This document shows positions 45,394-53,366 of a stretch of 64,000 nucleotides of DNA, one piece after another; position 1 is the stretch's first letter, and the number at the start of each line of letters is the position of its first letter. Both the position numbers and the translations under genes were made by a program. The notes beneath the pieces are model-generated. The model saw nothing but the letters and a program-made list of their open reading frames with translations. It was not told the origin of the DNA and did not search any database. Origin of the DNA: Lentisphaeria bacterium (lineage in GTDB: Bacteria > Verrucomicrobiota > Lentisphaeria > Victivallales > Victivallaceae); assembly GCA_017508385.1 (NCBI GenBank), contig JAFVZB010000011.1:1-64000 (forward strand). The letters are read 5' to 3'.

Positions 45394-45426
45394 AGGCAGC
45401 CCAGAGTATATCCGGGTTGCCTTTTT
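45394..45426 (+). terminator. Terminator of the tRNA cluster
   Basis: AGGCAGCCC pairs with GGGTTGCCT (one G-U pair) around an 11-base loop and is followed by five T residues. Confidence 0.85.
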
Positions 45427-45557
45427 GATTTATGTGGCGACTTTATTTGAAGGTATGTCGGAACCGTTTTACTGTTGAACAGCTGCCGTAAAGAGTTACA
45501 AACCACCGTTAAGGCTGTTATTTGATCTTAGCTTTGTTCCAGATAAGGGGAGATGAT

Positions 45558-45654
45558 GCGGGGAAAGCGTGAAAACTTCTTTTCACGAGAAAAGAAGTTT
45601 TCCCTCTCTCCCCGCGCCCCTCTCTCCCTTTCAAGAAAAGCGGGGAACTTTTTT
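45558..45654. repeat. Palindromic repeat element, copy 1
   Basis: About 97 bases, roughly 85 percent identical to 49461-49554. The first 58 bases fold into a long imperfect hairpin with 12-base inner arms of the type AAACTTCTTTT/AAAAGAAGTTT and outer GCGGGG/CCCCGC arms. The rest, TTTCAAGAAAAGCGGGGAAC and a T-run, is also shared with copy 2. It ends at the stop codon of the second pectate-lyase-fold gene. Between the tRNA terminator and this element nothing else is recognised. Confidence 0.85.
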
Positions 45655-46921
45655 ATTCACCTTTACCTACCCGTGTCGGGAACAGAGCCTTGTTCTTTGC
45701 GGCGGGACCGGTGATATCTTTGGGTATTTCCCGTGCCGGAACTTCTCCGAAACGGCAATCACTGCCGCTCTTGAAAAACTCTTTCAACTGTGTCGGAACC
45801 ATTCCGCCGAGAGCGGAGTTTGCGTTGTAAACGTTGTTGGCAATCCGGAATTTTATGACTGCCATAGCCTTCCTGTCGGATTTGACCTTTTCGACATCAA
45901 GAGACGGGTCACACACGATAAACGGATGTCCGCTTGAGGAGTAATTGTTTTCAAGAACGAGACTTCCGGGAATGTCAAACAAACGGATGACTCCGGCGTT
46001 TTCCCTTTTGAGCTGACCGCAGGCGAGCAGGCAGTTGGTGATGGATATCCTGCCGTAACTTGAATACGGATGACGCAACGGAGGTCCGGAAAAGTTGTAA
46101 ACAGCAGGTATTCCTCCGCCCTCGCCTCCGAAACGGGTTCCTTCAGCTTCAAATCTTGCATAGTTATCCACCCAGCGTGCGTTGTGGTAATAGAGCGGAC
46201 CTTTGTCCGGATTGGCTGACGGAGTAAGACAGCAGAACTCAAACTTCATCGTTCCGTAGGGGTTGATGAACGCCGCTCCGTCTGCCATGTAGGGCTGGGC
46301 AAGATCGACCCAGGTATCACGCACAACAAAGAGGTCTCCATAGTTCTGGGCACACCGGTAGTTTTTGGAAAAAAGACACTTTTCGACCACTGCCTGACTC
46401 GAAAGGTGAGATACTCCCTTTCCCGGTTTGAGCTTGACGGCGATTTCCTGTGCGTACAAGAACTGGCAATCCCGTATGAAAATAAGCGTTTTGTCAACAT
46501 TGCGGTTGGAAAATTGCAGCTGCACTCCGCCACCGATGAAAATCAGGCTTTCCACCCGGTTGCGGTGAGTTGATATATCAAACATGATGCCGTTTTTTTC
46601 TCCGTGCCACTCGATGAAAGGGCAGGCATCTTTTCCTGCAAGGTTGGTATAGGGGCCGACCTTGATGGTTCCTGTGATTTTATAAGTGCCCGCCGGAAAA
46701 GTTACCGTCACTCCAGAACCGTAATAGCTGGACTTTGGACTTCCACGGAAATTGCGGCGCACTTTGACCTTTTTTGCCGCAGCATCGATTGCCGCCTGAA
46801 CAGCTTGAGTGTCATCGGTTTTGCCATCTCCTTTGGCTCCGAACTTTCTGACGTTGAACTCCCCTGCTCCAAGCAGGAGCGGCAACGCAGACAACAAAAA
46901 GAGTATTGCTGTTTTTTTCAT
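45653..46921 (-). CDS. Secreted pectate-lyase-fold protein 2
   Basis: A 422-residue protein with a signal peptide (MKKTAILFLLSALPLLLG) followed by FNVRKFGAKGDGKTDDTQAV, the start of the right-handed beta-helix of Pectate_lyase_3/GH28-related enzymes. Such proteins cleave polyuronides or other acidic glycans outside the cytoplasm; the exact activity is unknown. It lies two bases after its paralogue, with the ATG at 46919-46921; a GTG two codons upstream is an alternative start. Confidence 0.8.
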   Translation of the reverse strand: MKKTAILFLLSALPLLLGAGEFNVRKFGAKGDGKTDDTQAVQAAIDAAAKKVKVRRNFRGSPKSSYYGSGVTVTFPAGTYKITGTIKVGPYTNLAGKDACPFIEWHGEKNGIMFDISTHRNRVESLIFIGGGVQLQFSNRNVDKTLIFIRDCQFLYAQEIAVKLKPGKGVSHLSSQAVVEKCLFSKNYRCAQNYGDLFVVRDTWVDLAQPYMADGAAFINPYGTMKFEFCCLTPSANPDKGPLYYHNARWVDNYARFEAEGTRFGGEGGGIPAVYNFSGPPLRHPYSSYGRISITNCLLACGQLKRENAGVIRLFDIPGSLVLENNYSSSGHPFIVCDPSLDVEKVKSDRKAMAVIKFRIANNVYNANSALGGMVPTQLKEFFKSGSDCRFGEVPAREIPKDITGPAAKNKALFPTRVGKGE

Positions 46922-46923
46922 TT

Positions 46924-48672
46924 TCACATTTTCCGCTTATTTTCGGCTGCTTTCTTTTTCAATGCTTCAGCACGTCTTGTTTCAGCAGCTTTGGTTGACT
47001 CCAACACCGGTTTTGAGTTGAAACCGAGTTCCCGTATTTCAAGCATACTTCCGGCATCTGCATAGACAAAGTGGTGCGTTTTGCCTTTTTCGGCGGAACG
47101 GTAGTTACGTCCGATGTAATAGATTTTGAGTGAAAGCGTCTTCTTTCCTTTAAGGGCGGGAACCAGAGCCGGAACATTGACTTCAAAGACTCCGAGTCCT
47201 CTCTGCTGGGCGCGGAAAGCATACAATCTGCCGCTCTCTTCATCAATGAATTTCACCGCAAACTCTCCGTAAGTGTCACTTGCCATATCCATCAGGAAGT
47301 ACGGAGTTTTGTCAAAATCGACCTTGACATGTTTGAGAGTCGCAAACGGAGCATCATTTTCGCTTCCGTTCCAGCGTCTCATCAGAACTGCCGGTTCACT
47401 TTTGCGGACTATCGAAAGCAAATCTTTGTTTTTGAAAATCTGACCGTCAACATTTTTTTCGACAACAAAGTCAACTCCGGGAGCGGTAAAGACGTTGAGT
47501 TCGCAACTGCCTTTACGGGGAGTGATTTTTGCCTCTGCAATACGTTTGGCAACCGCCTTGTCATCGAGCCATCCTGCCGGCATCGGAACAGGTTTTATCA
47601 CCGGATTTTCCAGCAAAGCAGGCATCATCGGCTCATCAAGTTCGGTGGTGATATTTCCCTTTACCCTGAAGTTGACCATGCGTTTTTCAGCAAAAAAATA
47701 GTTTTCAAGGTCGATTTCAGGAGCTACTTTGATTGCAACAGCCCCGTTGAGGGTGTTATCCTTAACTGTTATCTGATTGGGAACTTCGACACAGTAAACA
47801 ACTGCGTTGCGCTGAGGACTGGTATTAGTTGATATCTGGCTGGATTCAACGATAACCTGACTGCCGATCCCATGGATATCATATTTGCGGAAATTGTATA
47901 TGGCAGTATAGCCGCCGCCCTCCGCTCCGAAGCGGCAGGCAATGCAGTGAAGTGAGCCATAGTTGTCTATCCACCTCTGGTCTGCTCCGTTGCAGAGCGG
48001 AACTCCGAGCATATTGTTGACAAACATATATCCCTGCCGGTTGATGATGGCGGCACGGTCAAACATACGCTCAGGAGTCATCAGCCAGAAGTCACGCAGA
48101 ACTGCCCAGTCACAGCGGTTTTCCACCGCACTCATACAACGGATAAACTCGCAGTTTGAAAGAGTAAAAAGCGTGCTTTGCGCCCCTTTGAGCGTTTCGA
48201 CCGCCGTTCCGGAAGAGTGAAAAAAGCGGCAGTGGTCAATAAAAATCAGGCTTTTGTCGATGTTGTCATTGGTGAGAACGATATGCTGCTTTCCACCGGA
48301 AAAACTGAATCCTGAAATATTCACCGCCCAGAAAGTAGTGTAGTTGAAGGTGATGGCATTTCTGTCTTTCTGAATTATGCGGGCTCCGTCACTTTTGAGT
48401 GACACATCGCTGATGTTCATGGTTCCTTTGACAATATATGTTCCCTGCGGAAAATACACTGTACGCTGGTCGTGGGCGGCCTTGAATTTTTTGTATGATC
48501 TGCTGCCTTTGCCGAGAGCCTTCATCGCCGCTTCACAGGCACGCCGGATCGCTGCCGTATCATCGGTTTTTCCGTCACCTTTCGCTCCGAAATCCCTGAC
48601 ATTGTACGTGTTTTGTGCCACCGCCGCAAACACAAAGGCTAGTACGGTAATAAATAATGTTATTTTTTTCAT
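46924..48672 (-). CDS. Secreted pectate-lyase-fold protein 1
   Basis: A 582-residue paralogue of the next gene. It has a signal peptide (MKKITLFITVLAFVFAAVA) and then YNVRDFGAKGDGKTDDTAAI, the beta-helix entry motif. Both proteins share further blocks such as FGAEGGGYTAIYNF. It is longer by a C-terminal domain of about 150 residues of unknown type (from about residue 400), which ends in a Lys/Ala-rich tail. A GGGGG-type site precedes the ATG. It follows the pseudopilin gene by 73 bases. Confidence 0.8.
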   Translation of the reverse strand: MKKITLFITVLAFVFAAVAQNTYNVRDFGAKGDGKTDDTAAIRRACEAAMKALGKGSRSYKKFKAAHDQRTVYFPQGTYIVKGTMNISDVSLKSDGARIIQKDRNAITFNYTTFWAVNISGFSFSGGKQHIVLTNDNIDKSLIFIDHCRFFHSSGTAVETLKGAQSTLFTLSNCEFIRCMSAVENRCDWAVLRDFWLMTPERMFDRAAIINRQGYMFVNNMLGVPLCNGADQRWIDNYGSLHCIACRFGAEGGGYTAIYNFRKYDIHGIGSQVIVESSQISTNTSPQRNAVVYCVEVPNQITVKDNTLNGAVAIKVAPEIDLENYFFAEKRMVNFRVKGNITTELDEPMMPALLENPVIKPVPMPAGWLDDKAVAKRIAEAKITPRKGSCELNVFTAPGVDFVVEKNVDGQIFKNKDLLSIVRKSEPAVLMRRWNGSENDAPFATLKHVKVDFDKTPYFLMDMASDTYGEFAVKFIDEESGRLYAFRAQQRGLGVFEVNVPALVPALKGKKTLSLKIYYIGRNYRSAEKGKTHHFVYADAGSMLEIRELGFNSKPVLESTKAAETRRAEALKKKAAENKRKM

Positions 48673-48745
48673 TTGTTTACCCCCGGTGTTATAGTTAATG
48701 TATGACTGCCTGTATTGTTTTCATAGAGATAGTTTTTCTATATTG

Positions 48746-49675
48746 TTATTTGTTTACGCCATACCAGAACATCCAATTATCATCCCGTTTGACAAAATCT
48801 GTCGGTTCGCTGCCCGCCATGGAGCTTACGTGACCATCGAGCATCAGCATATTGATACGGCTGTTATGACGGAAACTGGCGCCCTGACCTGCGGCGTAAC
48901 TTATGCGGTGGGAAATGCCGTGCGGTTCGATTGCCATTTCTTTTACGTTATAAGTTCCACCGGAAAAGGCAGTTTCCGGATTTACTCCGGGAGCCACCTG
49001 TATTTCAGTTGAAGCAAGTACACCGGAAGGATTTTTCAGTTTGACTATCTTTATCTGGGGAACATTGAGTTTACCGCTCTTCATGTAAGGAAAAATCAGC
49101 AAATTCAAACCGTAGTTGGTTCCTGAGTGAAACACTCCATAGCCCGGACATTTTGTCCATTGGACTCCCTGATATGGTCTTGAGCGGGTTTTGGATATGG
49201 AAAAATGGATAAAACCGTTGTTTTTCAGAGTATTTTGCCCGTTGATACTCCAAACGTTAAAGCTCGCATTCAAGGTGGGAATGAAATCCCCGTAGCTGTC
49301 TGTATAGAAAGAGACCGCATACCCGAGATTTTTCAGGTTGTTTTGACAGGTTGAACTCTTTGCCCGCTCCCGTGCCTGAGAGAGAGCCGGCATCAGTATG
49401 CCTGCCAATATAGCTATGATTGCGATAACAACCAATAGTTCTATAAGGGTAAAGGAATACGCGGGGAGAGAGGGAAACTTCTTTTCCCGTGAAAAGAAGT
49501 TTCCCTCTCTCCCCGCCCCCCTCTCACCCTTCAAGAAAAGCGGAGTACTTTTTTGAAAATAATACAACGGCGAAGCACATATTTGACAAGTTTTGCTCAC
49601 CAGAAGTTCGATCAAAGTAAAACTGCTGCCTTGTCTCTTCCCGGCGGAATTGAGGTTTACTTTTCCGTTTTTCAT
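48746..49675 (-). CDS. Pseudopilin with a duplicated signal motif and an embedded repeat (locus 2)
   Basis: A 309-residue pseudopilin. FTLIELLV occurs twice: first near residue 19, followed by the non-hydrophobic [11 protein letters not shown], and again near residue 75, where the normal [17 protein letters not shown] helix follows. The 50-odd residues between are largely encoded by a palindromic repeat element ([18 protein letters not shown]). Only the second motif has a membrane helix, so cleavage there would leave a long leader. The H-X9-DG motif ([14 protein letters not shown]) is near residue 283. The second of two close ATGs (49673-49675) is best spaced from AAGGAGG. Confidence 0.85.
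   Translation of the reverse strand: MKNGKVNLNSAGKRQGSSFTLIELLVSKTCQICASPLYYFQKSTPLFLKGERGAGREGNFFSREKKFPSLPAYSFTLIELLVVIAIIAILAGILMPALSQARERAKSSTCQNNLKNLGYAVSFYTDSYGDFIPTLNASFNVWSINGQNTLKNNGFIHFSISKTRSRPYQGVQWTKCPGYGVFHSGTNYGLNLLIFPYMKSGKLNVPQIKIVKLKNPSGVLASTEIQVAPGVNPETAFSGGTYNVKEMAIEPHGISHRISYAAGQGASFRHNSRINMLMLDGHVSSMAGSEPTDFVKRDDNWMFWYGVNK
49461..49554. repeat. Palindromic repeat element, copy 2, inside the pseudopilin gene
   Basis: About 94 bases. 49461-49485 and 49492-49516 are perfect 25-base inverted arms around a 6-base loop, and the remaining part matches copy 1 (45558-45654). The element keeps the pseudopilin reading frame open on the minus strand. Confidence 0.9.
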
Positions 49676-49700
49676 TCTCATGCCTCCTTGTTTTTGGATT

Positions 49701-49718
49701 AACTTAAACGTTTAAGTT
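49701..49718. promoter_or_regulatory. LacI-type operator of the pectate-lyase locus
   Basis: AACTTAAACGTTTAAGTT is a perfect 18-bp palindrome with the central CG common in operators of LacI-family repressors. It lies immediately downstream of the -10 box of the pseudopilin promoter, at the expected start of transcription, and the adjacent divergent gene encodes a LacI-family protein. Binding would block transcription. Confidence 0.75.
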
Positions 49719-49726
49719 GCGCAATA

Positions 49727-49755
49727 AAAATACACCGGAAAAAGCGTTTTGTCAA
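49727..49755 (-). promoter_or_regulatory. Promoter of the pseudopilin-pectate lyase operon
   Basis: On the minus strand, TTGACA (49750-49755), 17 bases and TATTTT (49727-49732), a near-consensus housekeeping promoter. Confidence 0.8.
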
Positions 49756-49815
49756 GATGCAAATTGCCTTGAAAGTCAAAAAAAACAGATAAAATCTTGA
49801 AAAAAAAGTGATAAT

Positions 49816-49844
49816 TTGTAGAAAATCCTGAAAGATGGTATATT
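49816..49844 (+). promoter_or_regulatory. Promoter of the LacI-family gene
   Basis: TTGTAG (49816-49821), 17 bases and TATATT (49839-49844), 38 bases before the start codon. Confidence 0.6.
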
Positions 49845-49882
49845 TTATAGATGATTTACAAAGCATAACCGGAGCAAAAACA

Positions 49883-50881
49883 ATGAAAGTACGCCTTAAA
49901 GATATTGCCGCACGGACAGGGCTTTCAATAGCAGCTGTTTCGAGAGCGTTGTCTGACAAGAGCGACATATCTCCTGAGACAAAAGATATGGTGCGCCGCA
50001 TAGCCGGTGAAATGGGATATATTCCCAACATCAATGCCCGCAATATGAAGAGCGGACGCAGCGGAACTGTCGGTATGCTTACCAGCCATCTTGTGAATGC
50101 CCTGACCGCAGAGCGCACCTCATATTTGATTCGCAAACTGCAAATGAGAAATATCAAGCTGCTGATTTCAGAATTTGCCGACAACTCCATCGAGTGGCTG
50201 CTCCAAAACCGGGTCGATGCCATCATTGCAGGAAGTATGTTTATTCCCGAGATGGTGCAGCAGCTCAAGGATATATCAAAACGCTGTCTTGGCAATGATT
50301 TCCCCATCATCACATTCGGTACTGTCCACATTCCCGGAACCGATGCCGTCAAGCTGGATTATATCGAAAGCGGATACAAGCTGGCAACCCATCTCTACGA
50401 TTCAGGCTGCCGCTCTTTGCTGGTAACCTGCGGAGGAGTCATGTCACGCCGTGAAGACGGCATACGTCAGGCGGCACTGGAGCGCGGCTTGCCGATGCCG
50501 GAATTGATTTTGGATAAAGAACCAACTCTCGCTTCGGAATACCACGCAGTAAAAGAGTATCTTGCCAATGCAAAAACATTGCCGGATGGCATAATCATAC
50601 ACAACAATCACTCTGCAATGGGAGTCTTGACTGCTCTGCGGGAACATGGAATCAGGATCCCGCAGGATATGCGTGCTGCCATTCTTGAAGATGCCGGTAT
50701 CGGACAATACTTCACTCCGCCGCTTACGACCTGCGGTTTCGACCACTTTCTGTTGACTGACCAGCTTTGGAAAATACTGGAGTACCGCCTCGACCATCCG
50801 GGAGCGAGGGGGGCAGACATAATCAAAAGCATACCTCCGGTCTTGAAGATACGCGAATCGAGCGCATCCGACGGCAAGTGA
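49883..50881 (+). CDS. LacI family transcriptional regulator
   Basis: A 332-residue repressor-type protein. Residues 2-22 (VRLKDIAARTGLSIAAVSRA) form the LacI helix-turn-helix, followed by the hinge helix and a periplasmic-binding-protein-like sensor. CCGGAG stands nine bases before the ATG. It is divergent from the pseudopilin operon and the palindrome at 49701-49718 is its probable operator. The effector is presumably a sugar from pectin-like material (inference). Confidence 0.88.
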   Translation: MKVRLKDIAARTGLSIAAVSRALSDKSDISPETKDMVRRIAGEMGYIPNINARNMKSGRSGTVGMLTSHLVNALTAERTSYLIRKLQMRNIKLLISEFADNSIEWLLQNRVDAIIAGSMFIPEMVQQLKDISKRCLGNDFPIITFGTVHIPGTDAVKLDYIESGYKLATHLYDSGCRSLLVTCGGVMSRREDGIRQAALERGLPMPELILDKEPTLASEYHAVKEYLANAKTLPDGIIIHNNHSAMGVLTALREHGIRIPQDMRAAILEDAGIGQYFTPPLTTCGFDHFLLTDQLWKILEYRLDHPGARGADIIKSIPPVLKIRESSASDGK

Positions 50882-50895
50882 CTTTGCTGAAACTC

Positions 50896-50985
50896 AGAGG
50901 ATTTTTCCGTCGAGGGATATGGTTATCACCCGGGTCGGGATGGGTTTGCCTGATTTTTCTATCGCACGGGATGTTATTGCCGCTG
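50896..50985. repeat. 90-bp direct repeat, duplicated copy
   Basis: Identical for 90 bases to 52616-52705 and in the same orientation. In the minus frame it encodes the last 30 residues of the iron-sulfur protein (ending SLDGKIL), here followed by TGA. It lies 14 bases after the LacI stop. Confidence 0.97.
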
Positions 50986-51036
50986 CTCCTGAAATGACAA
51001 GAGAGGTACTGGGAAAGAGTGGAAAAACTGAGCCAG

Positions 51037-52410
51037 TCAAATAATAACAACTGCAGGAGTTGTTGCATTTTTAAGCACAGGAACACCGTCAACAAGAAGA
51101 GTAAGTCCTTTTCCGTACGCAAAATGCTCGCCATTCCGGTCAAAGATCATGGAAACAGTTTTGCCGCGGCAGGGAAGATTTTCAAGCAGGAAATAATCCC
51201 ATTCCGCAGGAATCAATGGATTTATCCTTACCGTGCCGTCGCTTTGCGGACGGAACCCTGCAAGTCCGGTTATAACAAGATCACAATAAGTTGAGTGATT
51301 GTAATTAAGACTGCGTGCGCCCAAGTCAGTGTACCAGACACCATTTTCAGGATCATAACTTTCTGCCAAATGAGGAACACCATCCTTGTAATGGCACATC
51401 GTATAAGTTTTCAGCAGTTTGAAATAATCTTCGCTGCTGACAAAATTCTGTTTGTAATTATTCAACAGATTTGCCATACCGTCCAGAGCCTGGGAAGATG
51501 CAAACGGCCAGCACCATCCATTCCACATACACTTACCGGGTGCGCTGTGTTCGACAAGATAATCCTCGTGATTTTTTTCCAGGGTACGCAAACCGTACGG
51601 AGCGCAGAAATACTCTTCATCCATAATATATTTCCATGCGCAGCTGAAATCCTCATCGGGCATATTATAGCACCACGGTATATATCCCTCCAACTCAATG
51701 CCGTTGATAAAGAAGCGGTTATCACGCCTTCTGTCAACAAAGAATGAGCGTTTTCTGTTCCATACCAACCTTTGAAACACCGTCTTGAGCTGCCCGGCTT
51801 TCCGGCGGAACATCCCGGCATCATCAGTGCGGTTCAGCATGGCGGCAGTTTCTGCCAAAGCAACGGCATCAGCATACATGTAACTGTTTAATGTACTGCG
51901 GTATCCTTCGCCGCCATGGCTTTGACCGTAACTCAATGCGAGAAGAGCAAATTCCATTCCGTCGCGGTCCGGAATCTGCCAGAAAAGTCCGTAATTACTG
52001 TCAAACCGTTCTTTTTCCCATTCTTCGTAATTGGACTTCATTGCTTCATAAAGTTCTTTTGCCATTTCATACTCACCGGAAACAATGCAGTATTTCATGC
52101 AGCTGTTTGCCAACGGAAAACTGTAAAGGCGCGGCTGGGCTTCACTGCTGCACCAGAAGGAAATGTAATCACGCATGAATTTCCGGTCTTTAATCCAACG
52201 CCCCTCTGCAATATGATGATGTGCCGGACAACTGATCGTGCCGTCAACGCCGGAATGAATTACCGGAATAGAAAATTCAGTTATAATGTATTTCCCGTTG
52301 GCTCGCTGAAAAATATGAGTTGAGTAAGCCTCCCAGCGGTAACGGAAGATTTCCTCTATGTGCGAATCAGGACACAAAAAACTTGGAACAAGCTGGCTAA
52401 AATTTTCCAT
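51037..52410 (-). CDS. Glycoside hydrolase with a six-hairpin fold (GH63/MGH1-like)
   Basis: A 457-residue protein without a signal peptide. It has the (alpha/alpha)6-barrel pattern of the GH63/trehalase group: FWQIPDRDGMEFALL, MYADAVALAETAAMLNR, GCENARISS-free helical repeats, HSAPGKCMWNGWCWPFASSQ with the conserved W-x-G-x-x-W stretch, and a C-terminal SLNYNHSTYCDLVITGLAG. The acid and base residues are not assigned with certainty. AAGGAGT lies a few bases before the ATG. It lies wholly within the cassette bounded by the 90-bp repeat. Confidence 0.72.
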   Translation of the reverse strand: MENFSQLVPSFLCPDSHIEEIFRYRWEAYSTHIFQRANGKYIITEFSIPVIHSGVDGTISCPAHHHIAEGRWIKDRKFMRDYISFWCSSEAQPRLYSFPLANSCMKYCIVSGEYEMAKELYEAMKSNYEEWEKERFDSNYGLFWQIPDRDGMEFALLALSYGQSHGGEGYRSTLNSYMYADAVALAETAAMLNRTDDAGMFRRKAGQLKTVFQRLVWNRKRSFFVDRRRDNRFFINGIELEGYIPWCYNMPDEDFSCAWKYIMDEEYFCAPYGLRTLEKNHEDYLVEHSAPGKCMWNGWCWPFASSQALDGMANLLNNYKQNFVSSEDYFKLLKTYTMCHYKDGVPHLAESYDPENGVWYTDLGARSLNYNHSTYCDLVITGLAGFRPQSDGTVRINPLIPAEWDYFLLENLPCRGKTVSMIFDRNGEHFAYGKGLTLLVDGVPVLKNATTPAVVII

Positions 52411-52615
52411 AGATACTCCTTAATCTTCAAAGGGGGGTTATCATTGTGTTTCAATATCCTGATTTTTGCGGCAATGAACACAAAGGCTGTTATTATTATG
52501 GCGGTTTGGATTAGAAATATAGCATATAACCCATGTTTTGTCAAACTCTCAAATCCGCCTTTATCCATAAAATCTTTCAGCATGGATGCGTGCTTTCGGC
52601 AAAGCCGGTGTTTTT
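52411..52615 (-). pseudogene. Fragment of a membrane-protein gene at the cassette edge
   Basis: The minus-strand frame is open from the repeat boundary inward and encodes one clear membrane helix (GLYAIFLIQTAIIITAFVFI) followed by a basic segment (AAKIRILKH), as at the C-terminus of a transporter. The frame runs on into the glycosidase gene. An ATG at 52581-52583 has no ribosome-binding site, so a small intact gene is less likely than a 5'-truncated remnant. A run of six G/C at 52431-52436 may hide a frameshift near its end. Confidence 0.45.
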
Positions 52616-53366
52616 AGAGGATTTTTCCGTCGAGGGATATGGTTATCACCCGGGTCGGGATGGGTTTGCCTGATTTTTCTATCGCACGGGATGTTATTGC
52701 CGCTGTTCCTCCGCAACAGGGAACTTCCATCCTCAAAATTGTCACAGAGAGAATGTTGTGACTTGCAAAAATCGCAGCGAGCTTTTCGATGTATTCATCT
52801 GCCGCTCCGTCAAGTTTCGGACAGAATACGATGAGCTTTTTCCCCTTGAGGAAATCAGCGTGGAATGCTCCGTATGTGTGTGCCACACAGTCGGCTGAGA
52901 CAAGTATATGTGCGTTATCAAAAAACTCCGACTGCGGATTGAGCAGTTTCAACTGCACGGGCCACTGGCGCAGTTCAGACTGGGTATTCCCGGCTGGAGC
53001 TCCGTCTGAAATGTTTTCGTCGAACACCACCTCTGTTGATTTGAGATAATCCAATGCTCTCTTGTAAAGCTCATCTTCATTGTGGTCCTTGAGGTGCTGC
53101 AAGTGGGCGGCGACAGCGGATGTTCCGCATCTAATCACGTTTGCCATGACTTTTTCTTCGTCGTATGATTCAGCTTTGCGCTCGATCACTCTTATTGCAT
53201 CCTGCGGACAACGCTTTATGCACGCTCCGAGCCCGTCGCAGAACACGTCGCTTACCAGACACGCTTTGCCGTTGACTATCTGCAAGGCTCCTTCAGGACA
53301 GTTGGGAATACACTCACCGCATCCGTTACACCTGGCTTGGTCGATCTGAATGATTTTGCGTTTCAT
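52614..53366 (-). CDS. Iron-sulfur protein with two [4Fe-4S] ferredoxin motifs
   Basis: A 250-residue protein. CNGCGECIPNCPEGA (about residues 13-27) and a second, modified set CDGLGACIKRCPQDA give two cluster sites. The remaining 190 residues contain further cysteines, including VPCCGG, and are of a type seen in stand-alone ferredoxin-like proteins of anaerobes; the partner is unknown. The 3' end (52616-52705) is duplicated at 50896-50985. Its start overlaps the HD gene by four bases. Confidence 0.83.
   Translation of the reverse strand: MKRKIIQIDQARCNGCGECIPNCPEGALQIVNGKACLVSDVFCDGLGACIKRCPQDAIRVIERKAESYDEEKVMANVIRCGTSAVAAHLQHLKDHNEDELYKRALDYLKSTEVVFDENISDGAPAGNTQSELRQWPVQLKLLNPQSEFFDNAHILVSADCVAHTYGAFHADFLKGKKLIVFCPKLDGAADEYIEKLAAIFASHNILSVTILRMEVPCCGGTAAITSRAIEKSGKPIPTRVITISLDGKIL
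52616..52705. repeat. 90-bp direct repeat, copy within the iron-sulfur gene
   Basis: The in-place 3' end of the iron-sulfur protein gene, identical to 50896-50985. The stop codon here is TAA, formed by the T-run of the cassette edge; the other copy ends in TGA. Both give the same protein end. Confidence 0.97.

Larger units (their letters stand above)
50986..52615. mobile_element. Inserted gene cassette bounded by the 90-bp repeat
   Basis: A 1630-base segment with a whole glycosidase gene and a 3' fragment of a membrane-protein gene. Without it and one repeat copy, the LacI gene and the iron-sulfur gene would converge with a 12-base gap. No transposase, integrase or terminal inverted repeats are visible. 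Confidence 0.6.

Noticed and set aside
45025-45478. Several overlapping frames across the tRNA-Gly/Leu cluster
   Set aside because: They read through tRNA genes and a terminator; their repeated peptide arises from the duplicated tRNA.
45558-49554. Palindromic repeats as a possible CRISPR array
   Set aside because: Only two copies nearly 4 kb apart, one inside a gene, with no regular spacers and no cas genes.
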